Positions 33,720 through 42,220 of a stretch of DNA of 50,902 bases are shown here, one piece after another. The position numbers and the translations under genes are program-made. The notes under the pieces were generated by a model. It was given only the letters and a program-made list of their open reading frames with translations. It was not told where the DNA came from and did not search any database. The stretch is from Verrucomicrobiota bacterium (GTDB taxonomy: Bacteria > Verrucomicrobiota > Verrucomicrobiia > Opitutales > Opitutaceae). Where the stretch lies: assembly GCA_016222805.1 (NCBI GenBank), contig JACRQG010000047.1, positions 1 through 50,902 of the forward strand, read 5' to 3'. How positions within the stretch are numbered: the stretch's first letter is position 1; each line of letters begins with the position of its first letter.

Positions 33720-36092
33720 ATGTCTACCCTGCTGCGTTTCGTCCCAGTCCTGCTGCTTCCGGCCCTCTTGTCGGCCCAGACCCGCCCCGGCGGTTCGCCG
33801 CCTGCCTCGCCCTCAACCGAAGACGTCGTCCGGCTCTCGGAGTTCAACGTCTCCGCCGATTCGGATCGCGGTTATGCTCCATCGGAAACGCTCACCGGTA
33901 CGCGGGTGGCCACGAAGATCATCGACCTGCCGTACACCGTGAATGTCCTCACGGCCGAGTTCTTCGAGGACTTCGGCATCTTCGAACTCGCCGACAACAT
34001 CGTCCACATCGGCAGCTTCACGGGTCTCGACATCGGCGGAAACTTCAACCTTCGCGGCTTCAGTTCCAGTTTCCAGCTTCGCGACGGTTTCTTCCGCCTT
34101 GGTCGCTACGGTTCGAGCAACATCGATCGGATGGAGATTATCAAGGGCTCCAATGCCGCGATCTACGGACGTTCCTCCCCGGGCGGCATGGTCAACATGG
34201 TGTCCAAGGCGCCGAAAACCCGGGAAAGCCAGAAGGTCACCTTCAACTACGGTGACTACGGCACGGAGCGCGTGACCCTCGAGGCCACCGGGCCGCTCCT
34301 CTCCTCCTCGCTGGGCAAGACCAGCTACATCGTCACCGCGAGCCACTACCAGCGGGACTTCGGGCAGGAGTTCGCGCGGAACCGCAATTACGAGTACTAC
34401 GCCGCGATCAAGCACACGTTTCCCGACGCCTCCAACCTCCTGGTGGCGGCGGAGTACCTCCTGCAGATGCGCCACGCCCCGCTCAACGCCGCGCCGCTGG
34501 TCACGGACCAGAAGGGCACCGCCTCCAATCTCGACGACGAGGCCGTCGGTTACGCCTGGGGCCTGGCCAACTACAATCCGTTCGGGCCGAACAGCGAACT
34601 CAACCGCGGCTACTCGGGCATGACGGCCAACTACGACAAACGCCTGAACGAAGTCTGGAGCGTACGGGCCTCCGGCAACTATTACCTCGTGCGCCGCTGG
34701 GACTACAACCAGAACACCGGATGGGGCGGGATCACGATCAACCCGTCCAGCGCCACCGCCGCCGTGCAGAGCGCCCGTGGAGCGAACCCGCAGAAGGGGC
34801 TGATCTTCGAGGATGGCGGCGGCTTTCAGGGCGATGTTCTCGCCCATTACTGGACCAACAACCGCCGAATCGAGCACCGCACCCTGGCGACCCTCGACAT
34901 CAACGACTACTACCGCTGGGACCCGACCCGGCAGTTCGCCGGTGCCACCAATCCTGACATCGTGGCCTGGAACGCGGTCCGCACGGTTCGACTCAATCCC
35001 GCCACGCTCGAGCCACTGGGGGCGGTCGCCTACTTCCCGAAGTGGTTCCAATGGGGCCAGGAGGTCGCCACGCGCATCCGCAAGCAGCGGGTGACGGTGC
35101 TTGGCGGCCTGTTGCGGCACCAAGCCGCGCTCTTCGACGGTCGCCTGCTCGCCTACGCCGGAGCCCGCAACGACACGGTCCGTTTCCGCCATCGCGACTT
35201 CACGGCTCCGCCCGCGGGCTATGCTCCCGGCCAGATGCTCGACCGCCGCATGTCCGCGCTGAAGCCCAACTTCGGCGTCAACTACAAGCTGACCTCCCAT
35301 CTCCGGGTCTTCGCCAACTACAGCGAGAGCTACTTCGTGCCGCAGTCCGAGGCCACCGCGACGGTTGCGGAGGCCGACTATCGCTCCGAGGTGGCGAGCG
35401 GTTACGACTACGGGTTCAAGGGTTCCTACCTGAACGACCGCCTGAACTTCACCGTCTCGGGCTTCTACGCGACCCGGGAAAACGTGCTGGTGACCGAGTT
35501 GGAGGAAACGCCTCCGGGCTCCGGGAACTACCTCACGGTCTCCCGCCGCGACGGCAATCAACTCGTGCGCGGCTTCGAACTCGACGTGAACTGGCGCGCC
35601 ACCGACACGGTGTCGGTCGGTGGCAGTTGGGGGCACATCTATTCCATCTACACGGATTTCGGCGCGGCCTTTCCGCTCGCGGTGGGCCGGCGGGTGCAGG
35701 GAATCTCGCCGCAGAATGGCGGGGCCTACCTCAAGTGGGCGCCGGCCTCGGGTTGGGCCAAGGGGCTCTCCGGCAACCTCGGGTTCACCCATGTGGCCTC
35801 CACGCCGACGGAAGCTCCCAACGCCGGCGACACCTACACCACGACCCCCACGGGGCAACGCGCGCTGCAGCGGACCACGTACCAGTGGCGGCTGCGGGTT
35901 CCTTCCTACACTTTGTGGAATCTGGGCCTGCGCTACCGGCTTCCGGCACGGAGCACGCGTCTTGATCACACCCTGGCGATCAACGTGAACAACCTCTTCG
36001 ACCTCGACTACGTGCGCGCCAACCGCCTCCTCGGGGAGAAGCGCTCGATCTTCTTCACCTATACCCTTGGTCGGACCGGCAGCCGCCGGTGA
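33720..36092 (+). CDS. TonB-dependent outer-membrane receptor
   Basis: The 790-residue receptor has a signal peptide (about 1-19, ending LSAQ), a likely TonB-box region (VVRLSEFNV, about 38-46), a plug domain (about 60-170) with TLTGTRVATKI, FNLRGFS and MEIIKGSNAAIYGRSSPGGMVN, and a beta-barrel to the end with repeated aromatic strands. It looks like a siderophore-receptor subclass (plug motif IYGRSSPGG) that is widely expanded in Opitutus-like bacteria, where many import carbohydrates or other compounds. The ligand is unknown. It is divergent from the LacI-family regulator across 120 bases, which favours control by that protein and possibly a sugar ligand. The start is preceded by CCTCCCTGACACCCACCC. 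Confidence 0.92.
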   Translation: MSTLLRFVPVLLLPALLSAQTRPGGSPPASPSTEDVVRLSEFNVSADSDRGYAPSETLTGTRVATKIIDLPYTVNVLTAEFFEDFGIFELADNIVHIGSFTGLDIGGNFNLRGFSSSFQLRDGFFRLGRYGSSNIDRMEIIKGSNAAIYGRSSPGGMVNMVSKAPKTRESQKVTFNYGDYGTERVTLEATGPLLSSSLGKTSYIVTASHYQRDFGQEFARNRNYEYYAAIKHTFPDASNLLVAAEYLLQMRHAPLNAAPLVTDQKGTASNLDDEAVGYAWGLANYNPFGPNSELNRGYSGMTANYDKRLNEVWSVRASGNYYLVRRWDYNQNTGWGGITINPSSATAAVQSARGANPQKGLIFEDGGGFQGDVLAHYWTNNRRIEHRTLATLDINDYYRWDPTRQFAGATNPDIVAWNAVRTVRLNPATLEPLGAVAYFPKWFQWGQEVATRIRKQRVTVLGGLLRHQAALFDGRLLAYAGARNDTVRFRHRDFTAPPAGYAPGQMLDRRMSALKPNFGVNYKLTSHLRVFANYSESYFVPQSEATATVAEADYRSEVASGYDYGFKGSYLNDRLNFTVSGFYATRENVLVTELEETPPGSGNYLTVSRRDGNQLVRGFELDVNWRATDTVSVGGSWGHIYSIYTDFGAAFPLAVGRRVQGISPQNGGAYLKWAPASGWAKGLSGNLGFTHVASTPTEAPNAGDTYTTTPTGQRALQRTTYQWRLRVPSYTLWNLGLRYRLPARSTRLDHTLAINVNNLFDLDYVRANRLLGEKRSIFFTYTLGRTGSRR

Positions 36093-36138
36093 TTCGCCAC
36101 GGCGGAGGGGTCGCATCTCCTGGTTGGCGGTCATCTGT

Positions 36139-36203
36139 CTGGTGTAGCCGGGGGCGGTGACCCCGGCGGCCGGTCTCACCGCGGCCAGCTACAACCGCCA
36201 ACC
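36139..36203. repeat. Family 2 palindromic repeat with degraded inverted partner
   Basis: Bases 36139-36167 are identical to 10691-10719 (29 bases), with a 7-bp stem around GTGA. A weaker inverted partner follows at about 36184-36195 (CCAGCTACA, against CCGGCTACA elsewhere). In addition GGTTGGCGGT (36122-36131) is perfectly complementary to ACCGCCAACC (36194-36203), enclosing the element. It lies between the TonB receptor stop and hom. Confidence 0.78.
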
Positions 36204-36281
36204 GCCAGATGCGCCCCCGGCGGAGCTGTAGCGCAGAAACCGCTTGTTCGCGAAGCGGCTTCTCCGCAGGCTTCGCGCCCC

Positions 36282-37601
36282 ATGCAACAGGTGAACATCG
36301 GAATGATCGGGGGCGGCACGGTCGGCAGTGGTGTGTACCACCACTGGCAGCAAAACGGCGCCCTCATGGCCTCCCGGCTCGGCGTGAAGATCGCGATCCC
36401 TCGCGTGGCCGTGAAGGCGATCGACGAACCCCGGCCTTATCCGATCCCCACGGAGGTCATGTGCACCGATTGGAAGGCGGTCGTGCACGACCCCGCGGTG
36501 CAGGTCGTGATCGAACTCATCGGCGGCACTGGCCTGGCCCGCGAAGTGATCCTCACCGCGCTGCGCCTGGGCAAGCCGGTCATCACCGCCAACAAGGCGC
36601 TGATCTTTAAACACGGCGAAGAGCTTTTCGCCGCCGCCAAGGCCAACCGGGTCAACCTCTACTACGAGGCCAGCGTCGCCGGCGGCATCCCGATCATCAA
36701 GACGATCCGCGAGGCCCTGGTCGGCAACCGGATCACGCACCTGTACGGCATCGTCAACGGCACCTGCAATTACATCCTCACGCGCATGAAGCAGGAGGGC
36801 GCGGACTTCGCCGCCGTGCTCGCCGACGCGCAGCGGCTCGGTTACGCCGAGACGCCGCCGGACCTCGATGTCGACGGCTGGGATGCCGAGCACAAGACCG
36901 GGATTCTCGCCTCCCTCGCCCACGGCTTCTGGGTGAACCCGGAGTCCATCCACGTCGAGGGCATCCGTCACGTCTCCAAGCTCGACATGCAGTTCGCCCA
37001 GCAACTGGGGTACACCATCAAGCTGCTGGGCATCGTGAAGACGCTCGCCGCCGACGGGCGCCGCGCTTCCGCCAAGCGCATCCAGGTCTCCGTCTACCCT
37101 GCCCTGCTGCCGAATTCCCACGTGCTCGCCAGCGTGAACGGAGTCTTCAACGCCGTCTTCGTGCGCGGCGACGCCGTGGGCGACACGCTCTTTTACGGCC
37201 GCGGCGCGGGCAAGGACGCCACGGCCAGCGCCGTCCTCAGTGACATCGCGGATGCGGCCCTCGATCTGGCGCACCAGACCACCCGGATCCCTCCCTTCGT
37301 GCCGCACGACGGCAAAGGCCGCGTTGCTCCACTCGGGGAGGTGGTCTCCCGCTATTACGTGCGGCTCAGCGTCGTCGATCGCCCCGGTGTGATGGCCAAG
37401 GTGACCGCAATCCTCGGCGCGGCGAAGATCGGCATCGCCTCCATTATCCAGCCCGAGGGCCACGAGGGCGAAAGCGTGCCGCTCATCCTCATGATTCACG
37501 ATGCGCCCAACGCCGCCATGCAGCGGGCGCTGGCGAAGATCGGAAAACTCCCGGTCGTGAAGGCGCCGCCCGTAATGATCCGCGTCGAGAGTTTCGCCTG
37601 A
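36282..37601 (+). CDS. hom: Homoserine dehydrogenase
   Basis: This enzyme reduces aspartate semialdehyde to homoserine with NAD(P)H, a step to threonine and methionine. Its 439 residues contain the nucleotide-binding glycine loop GMIGGGTVGSGV (7-18), ITANKALI, the catalytic-domain block GIVNGTCNYILTRM and DLDVDGWDAEHK. A C-terminal ACT domain (about 355-430, VRLSVVDRPGVMAKVTAIL) usually binds threonine for feedback inhibition. It is the monofunctional form, without an aspartokinase domain. The ATG at 36282 begins the fold directly. It stands alone; 18 bases after its stop lies the convergent end of the first Gfo/Idh/MocA gene. Confidence 0.96.
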   Translation: MQQVNIGMIGGGTVGSGVYHHWQQNGALMASRLGVKIAIPRVAVKAIDEPRPYPIPTEVMCTDWKAVVHDPAVQVVIELIGGTGLAREVILTALRLGKPVITANKALIFKHGEELFAAAKANRVNLYYEASVAGGIPIIKTIREALVGNRITHLYGIVNGTCNYILTRMKQEGADFAAVLADAQRLGYAETPPDLDVDGWDAEHKTGILASLAHGFWVNPESIHVEGIRHVSKLDMQFAQQLGYTIKLLGIVKTLAADGRRASAKRIQVSVYPALLPNSHVLASVNGVFNAVFVRGDAVGDTLFYGRGAGKDATASAVLSDIADAALDLAHQTTRIPPFVPHDGKGRVAPLGEVVSRYYVRLSVVDRPGVMAKVTAILGAAKIGIASIIQPEGHEGESVPLILMIHDAPNAAMQRALAKIGKLPVVKAPPVMIRVESFA

Positions 37602-37619
37602 GCCGGCCGCGCCCGCCGG

Positions 37620-39002
37620 TCAACCGACGACCGGCCGCTGCCACGGGGCCCGATAAGCCCGCGCGAGCAACCGGGTCGCCTCCGGATCGCCGGTGACTTG
37701 CCGCCGTTTCGGATCGTAACGCAGCGGACGGCCGAGCTTCATCGCGACGTTGGCCAGGATGCAGCTGGCGGTGGAAATGTGGCCGTACTCGACGTCCGCC
37801 ACCGGGCGACTGCGCTGATCGACCGCCGCGAGGAAATCCAGCATGTGCCGGCGCGTGGCCGGGGCCGCGTTCAACTCGATGTCCTTCTCCGTCACGTCCT
37901 CGGTGTACTTCTCGCGTTCGAAGACGCAGTCGAACGTGATCGGCTTGGCGTTCTTGTCGTGCGGGATGAAATCCGCGCGGCGCGTGCTCGCCTTCAACAC
38001 ACCCTTCTCGCCGTGCAGAAAGAGAGCCCACGGATAATCGGCATCCGGCGGCAGCCCCCAGGTGCGGTGCTGCCAGGTGGCGTTCAGGCCCTCGTATTCG
38101 AACACCGCCGTCTGGGTGTCGCTGATGTTGGACTTGCCCTCCTTCTGGACGAAGATCCCGCCCGAGGAGGTCACCTGTTTCGGCCATCCCAGGCCGAGCA
38201 TCCAGTGGGCGGTGTCGAGCATGTGCACGCACATGTCGCCGACGATGCCGTTGCCGTATTCCATGAAGGTGCGCCACCAGCGCTTGTGCGGCAACCCGTC
38301 GTACGGGCGCAGCGGCGCGGGTCCGGTCCACAGGTCGTAGTCGAGGTGGTCGGGCACGGGCTGGACCGCCGGGTTGCCGTTGGCGCGCATGTGGTAATAG
38401 CAGCAGAGATCGACCTGCGCGATTTTGCCGAGCAGGCCGGCATCGACGACGCGCTGCTTGGCCTCGATCAGGTGCGGCGTGCTTTTGCGCTGCGTTCCGA
38501 TCTGTACGACCCGCTTGTGCTTCCGGGCGGCCGCGAGGATCGCCTCGCCCTCGAGGACGTCGACGCTGATGGGTTTCTGCAGGTACACGTCCGCCCCGGC
38601 CTCGATCGCCGCAATCGCATGCAGCGCATGCCAGTGATCGGGCGAGCCGATCACGATGAGATCAAACTGCTCCTGCTTCAGCATCTCCCGGTAGTCGCGA
38701 AACGTCCGCGGCGCCCGCTTCGAGGCCTGCCGCTGACGGGCAATCTCCACCGCGCCCGCCAGCATCTGCGAATCCGGATCGCACAGCGCCACGATTTCCA
38801 CCGGGGCCACCTGCACGAGCCGCCACAGGTCGCTCTTGCCGTACCAGCCCGCACCAATCAAGCCGACGCGCCGCGGCTTCCGGTTCACGAGGTCGACGCC
38901 GTACGCGCCGAGGGCGGAGGCCGCCAGGCCGGCCGCCGAGGTTTGGAGGAAACGGCGGCGGTTGATGAAGAACGGGGCAGGATGGGACGGGGAGGAGTTC
39001 AT
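37620..39002 (-). CDS. Tat-exported Gfo/Idh/MocA-family oxidoreductase
   Basis: The 460-residue NAD(P)-dependent enzyme carries a twin-arginine signal (RRRFLQ at 15-20, then TSAAGLAASALG), so it is probably exported folded with its cofactor. The Rossmann loop is GLIGAGWYG (47-55). The usual EKP motif reads QKP (142-144, VYLQKPISVD). Substrate-domain pieces include CVHMLDTAHWMLGLG and DYDLWTGPAP. Relatives act on sugars and inositols; exported members in this phylum often accompany sulfatases and glycan hydrolases, and the substrate is unknown. It is followed upstream, in the same direction, by the SGNH esterase gene 46 bases away, so both may share a transcript. Confidence 0.88.
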   Translation of the reverse strand: MNSSPSHPAPFFINRRRFLQTSAAGLAASALGAYGVDLVNRKPRRVGLIGAGWYGKSDLWRLVQVAPVEIVALCDPDSQMLAGAVEIARQRQASKRAPRTFRDYREMLKQEQFDLIVIGSPDHWHALHAIAAIEAGADVYLQKPISVDVLEGEAILAAARKHKRVVQIGTQRKSTPHLIEAKQRVVDAGLLGKIAQVDLCCYYHMRANGNPAVQPVPDHLDYDLWTGPAPLRPYDGLPHKRWWRTFMEYGNGIVGDMCVHMLDTAHWMLGLGWPKQVTSSGGIFVQKEGKSNISDTQTAVFEYEGLNATWQHRTWGLPPDADYPWALFLHGEKGVLKASTRRADFIPHDKNAKPITFDCVFEREKYTEDVTEKDIELNAAPATRRHMLDFLAAVDQRSRPVADVEYGHISTASCILANVAMKLGRPLRYDPKRRQVTGDPEATRLLARAYRAPWQRPVVG

Positions 39003-39048
39003 CGGGTAAGGTCAGAGAGGGATCTTGGAGCGGCGGCGGGCGGGAAAA

Positions 39049-40578
39049 CTACCGGGCCGGCAGCGCCGGTGCGTCGGTGCGGAAGGGCGAGGCCGGGAGC
39101 CCCGCTCCATTGAAGAGGTTGCAGGTGGGGAAGTTCTCCCAGGCATAACGGACCGCGACCGGTTGAATCACTTCGGGGCTCGAGACGATGACCTTGTCGC
39201 CCTCGATCCGTGCCTGCGCGGGACGCCATTGGCCGTCGCTCCCGGCGAGCACAAAGCCCTGGAGGGGACCGCCGCGCGCCACCAATCCGCCATGGGTGTG
39301 CGTGAAGCGCACGATGATTTCCCTTCCACTCACGTGATGGCCAGCCGTCAGCGGGCCCGAAGTCGCCGGCACCACGCGTCCGTACACGGTGCCCAGCGCC
39401 CACAGCGAGAGGCGCCGGCCCACTTCCTGTTTGTTCTTCGGGTGGATGTCCTTCTCCTCCCCGATGTCGATGGTGATCGCCATGCCGGTCTTCGGCAGGC
39501 TCGTCGCCCGGAGCATCGCCTCCCGCACCGTGGGCCAGTCGCGGCCCGGCCCGCCGAAGTTCGGCAATTGCACCCAGGCAAACGGAAGTTCCTCGCCCCA
39601 GCGCGCCCGCCAGTCGGTCACCAGCAGCCGTAACTGGGCCTCATAGAACGGCGCCTTCGGCGGAGTGCTGTTGGCTTCCCCCTGGTACCAGAGGGCGCCA
39701 CGGATGGCATAGGGAATCAGCGGTGCGATCTTCCCGTTGAACAGCCCGCCGACGTTGCCCTTGCGCGCCGTCGTGACGGCCGGGTCCTGCGGCTTCCGCG
39801 GAGCCTTGGCCTTCTTCGCCTTCGCGGCCTTGGCCGCGGCCTCCCAGCGGGCGAGATCCGCCTCGTACTTCTTCCGGGTCTCCTCGGGCGCAACAGTCGG
39901 GGCCGTGGTCGCCGCGCCGTCGAAGAAGGCGCGCAATTCCGGGGCGGCCCGCTGGACCTCGGGGGCGATCCACGATTCGATTGGCGTGCCGCCCACCGAG
40001 GAGTTGATCAGGCCCACCGGGACCCCGAGCGTACGGTGCACTTCCCGCCCGAAGAAATACAGCGTGGCAGAGAAGCCCCCGACGGTGTCCGGCGCGCAGG
40101 CCACCCAGCGACCCTTCCCCTCGTGCTGCGCCGTGGCCGCCGGCCCGGATTCCTCGCGAAACATCCGGATCCGGGGAAACTTCGCCGCGGCCATTTCCTG
40201 CTCGAAGTCCTTTGCCCGGTTGACGGTCATCGCCATGTTGGACTGGCCCGACCCCAGCCAGACCTCGCCGACGAGGACGTCCTCGATCGTGATCGTGTTG
40301 CGACCGGCGATCGTCAGTTTCGCGGGTTCGCCCGGTTTGAGATCCTGAAGCGCGACCTGCCAGCGACCGTCGGATCCCGCCGTGGTCGTCTTCGTCTGAC
40401 CGGCGAAACGCACCGTCACTCCCTCGCCCGGTTCGGCCCAGCCCCAGACGGGAACCGTCTTGCCTTGCTGCAACACGAGATGGTCGGAGAAGACGGCGGG
40501 CAGTCTCACGTCGGCATGGGCGACGAGGACGGTCAACAAGGGCGAGACAAGCAGGGCGAGGCGACGGGGGGTGGCCAT
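39049..40578 (-). CDS. Sialate O-acetylesterase-like SGNH hydrolase, exported
   Basis: The 509-residue enzyme has a signal peptide (about 1-22) and an N-terminal beta domain (about 23-100, VFSDHLVLQQGKTVPVWGWA). The esterase domain has catalytic Ser113 in GSGQSNM, an INSSVGGTPIESW block and the Asp/His pair in DIHPKNK (Asp377, His379). It should remove acetyl groups from sialic acid or other acetylated glycans such as xylan. Residues about 245-275 are an Ala/Lys-rich insertion (AAAKAAKAKKAKAPRK) between conserved blocks, which I do not know from the family. It lies between the Gfo/Idh gene (46 bases) and a sulfatase gene (71 bases), all in the same direction. The start is preceded by CACTCCCTGCTCCC. 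Confidence 0.9.
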   Translation of the reverse strand: MATPRRLALLVSPLLTVLVAHADVRLPAVFSDHLVLQQGKTVPVWGWAEPGEGVTVRFAGQTKTTTAGSDGRWQVALQDLKPGEPAKLTIAGRNTITIEDVLVGEVWLGSGQSNMAMTVNRAKDFEQEMAAAKFPRIRMFREESGPAATAQHEGKGRWVACAPDTVGGFSATLYFFGREVHRTLGVPVGLINSSVGGTPIESWIAPEVQRAAPELRAFFDGAATTAPTVAPEETRKKYEADLARWEAAAKAAKAKKAKAPRKPQDPAVTTARKGNVGGLFNGKIAPLIPYAIRGALWYQGEANSTPPKAPFYEAQLRLLVTDWRARWGEELPFAWVQLPNFGGPGRDWPTVREAMLRATSLPKTGMAITIDIGEEKDIHPKNKQEVGRRLSLWALGTVYGRVVPATSGPLTAGHHVSGREIIVRFTHTHGGLVARGGPLQGFVLAGSDGQWRPAQARIEGDKVIVSSPEVIQPVAVRYAWENFPTCNLFNGAGLPASPFRTDAPALPAR

Positions 40579-40649
40579 GGGAGCAGGGAGTGAAGGGAAA
40601 GCGCTGGTGAAGTCTCGACGTTTTGATCCGCCCGGCGGTTGCGAGGACC

Positions 40650-42071
40650 TTATTTCCGCGCCTTTTCGGCGCGCCGCTGGGTTCGATTCTGGCGGTTCTC
40701 GGCCGCTTCCGGGCTGTCGTCGGGCCCCCAGAGGGGCTCCGGCAGACCGGCCTCCCAGACCACGTACGCCGCGCGCAATTCCGCCAGCTTTTCAGGAAAC
40801 TGGGCGCTGACGTCCTGCCGCTCCGCGGGATCGTTCGCGAGCTGGATCAGCCGAGGCGTGGCGACGCTCGACGGCACGTCGTGCCAGCCATGGGCGGAGA
40901 GGAGCTTCCAGTCCCCCTTGCGCACGGCCCAGATCCGCCGGGCCTTCATCCGCCAGAAGAGGACGTCGTGGGGGTCCGATCCTTGCTCGCCGCGCAGGAA
41001 AGGAAGGAGATTGACCCCGTCGAGCGGACGCGCCGGATCCGGCGCGACACCTGCCAGGGCGAGGGCCGTCGCGCTGAGATCCAGGCTGCTCACGGGCCGG
41101 TCGTACCTCCGCCCTGCCGGCAGCGCCGCCTTCCACTGCACCAAGAACGGCACGCGGATGCCCCCCTCGTAGAGATGGCCCTTTTCGCCGGTCAACGGGG
41201 TATTGCTCGAGCCGTTGCGTTCGAGCGGGCCGCCGTTGTCGCTCAGGAGGCAGATGAACGTCTTCTCCTCCAGCCCGTCGGCCCGCAATTGCGCCAAAAG
41301 CCGGCCCACGGCATCGTCGAGCGCGCTGACCATCGCACAATAGGTGCGGCGCGGCTCCTCCTTCACGTGCGCAAACCGCTCCAGGTACTTGCGGGTCGCC
41401 TGGGTCGGTGTGTGGGGCGCGTTGAACGCCAAATAGAGGAACCACGGTTCCGCTCGGTGCCGATGGATGAACTCGGTCGCGGCCTGCGCGTTGATCTCCG
41501 TCAGGTAGCCATCTTCGAATTCGAAGGGTTTCCCGTCCCAGCCTTCCAGGGCGTAACTCGCCCCGCGATCCCCTTTCGCCCGGAAGTAGTCATGGCTGCC
41601 GCCGAGATGGCCGAAGTACTGCTCAAACCCACGGCGGCGCGGGTGGAACTGCGGCGCGTCGCCCAGATGCCACTTCCCCACGCAACCGGTGCGGTAGCCG
41701 GCGGCGCGCAGATATTCGGCGATGGTCCGCTCTGCGATCGGCAGCCCCTTGCGGCCGGTGGAATCCCGTCCCTCCCAGTTGATTTCGTGGCCGAAGCGCG
41801 ACTGCGAGCGGCCGGTCAGCAATCCGGCCCGGCTCGGCGAGCACATCGGAGCGGAAACATAGGCCTGCGTGCAACGGACACCCTGGCGGGCCAGCGAGTC
41901 GATGTGGGGCGTCGGAATTTCGCTACTTCCCTGCACGGCGAGATCCTGGAAGCCTTGATCATCCGACAGGATGAACAGGAAATTGGGCCGCTCCGCGGCG
42001 CCGAGCGCCCCACCCGCGCCGAGCGCGAGGGCGACCGCGAGGTGCAACCGTCGAATCCAAGGGATTTCCAT
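40650..42071 (-). CDS. Exported type I sulfatase (CSPSR class)
   Basis: This sulfatase hydrolyses sulfate esters, probably on glycans, in the periplasm or outside. The 473 residues include a signal peptide (about 1-26), the metal-binding FILSDDQG (33-40) and the formylglycine signature CSPSRAGLLTG with Cys77, which must be converted by a formylglycine-generating enzyme not found in this window. KWHLGD, NAPHTP and LLSDNGG also carry active-site residues. A basic tail (QRRAEKARK) ends the protein. The ATG at 42071 is preceded by GTCCTCCG. It starts the minus-strand run sulfatase-esterase-oxidoreductase and is divergent from the second sulfatase. Confidence 0.94.
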   Translation of the reverse strand: MEIPWIRRLHLAVALALGAGGALGAAERPNFLFILSDDQGFQDLAVQGSSEIPTPHIDSLARQGVRCTQAYVSAPMCSPSRAGLLTGRSQSRFGHEINWEGRDSTGRKGLPIAERTIAEYLRAAGYRTGCVGKWHLGDAPQFHPRRRGFEQYFGHLGGSHDYFRAKGDRGASYALEGWDGKPFEFEDGYLTEINAQAATEFIHRHRAEPWFLYLAFNAPHTPTQATRKYLERFAHVKEEPRRTYCAMVSALDDAVGRLLAQLRADGLEEKTFICLLSDNGGPLERNGSSNTPLTGEKGHLYEGGIRVPFLVQWKAALPAGRRYDRPVSSLDLSATALALAGVAPDPARPLDGVNLLPFLRGEQGSDPHDVLFWRMKARRIWAVRKGDWKLLSAHGWHDVPSSVATPRLIQLANDPAERQDVSAQFPEKLAELRAAYVVWEAGLPEPLWGPDDSPEAAENRQNRTQRRAEKARK

Positions 42072-42220
42072 CGGAGGACGCCGTCCGTGCCCGGGGCGGG
42101 AAGACGGCGGCTCACGATTCCGACGTGGCGTTCGCCCGGCAACCTCTTATTCCAACCCCGTCCCCCTTTCCCGCGCCCGCCGCCATGGTCCCCTTCTCTC
42201 CGTGTCCCTCCCGGTGCCGG

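Noticed and set aside
33813-36179. A 788-codon minus-strand frame opposite the TonB receptor
   Set aside because: Shadow frame with no recognisable domain; the plus-strand receptor has a signal peptide, plug and barrel.
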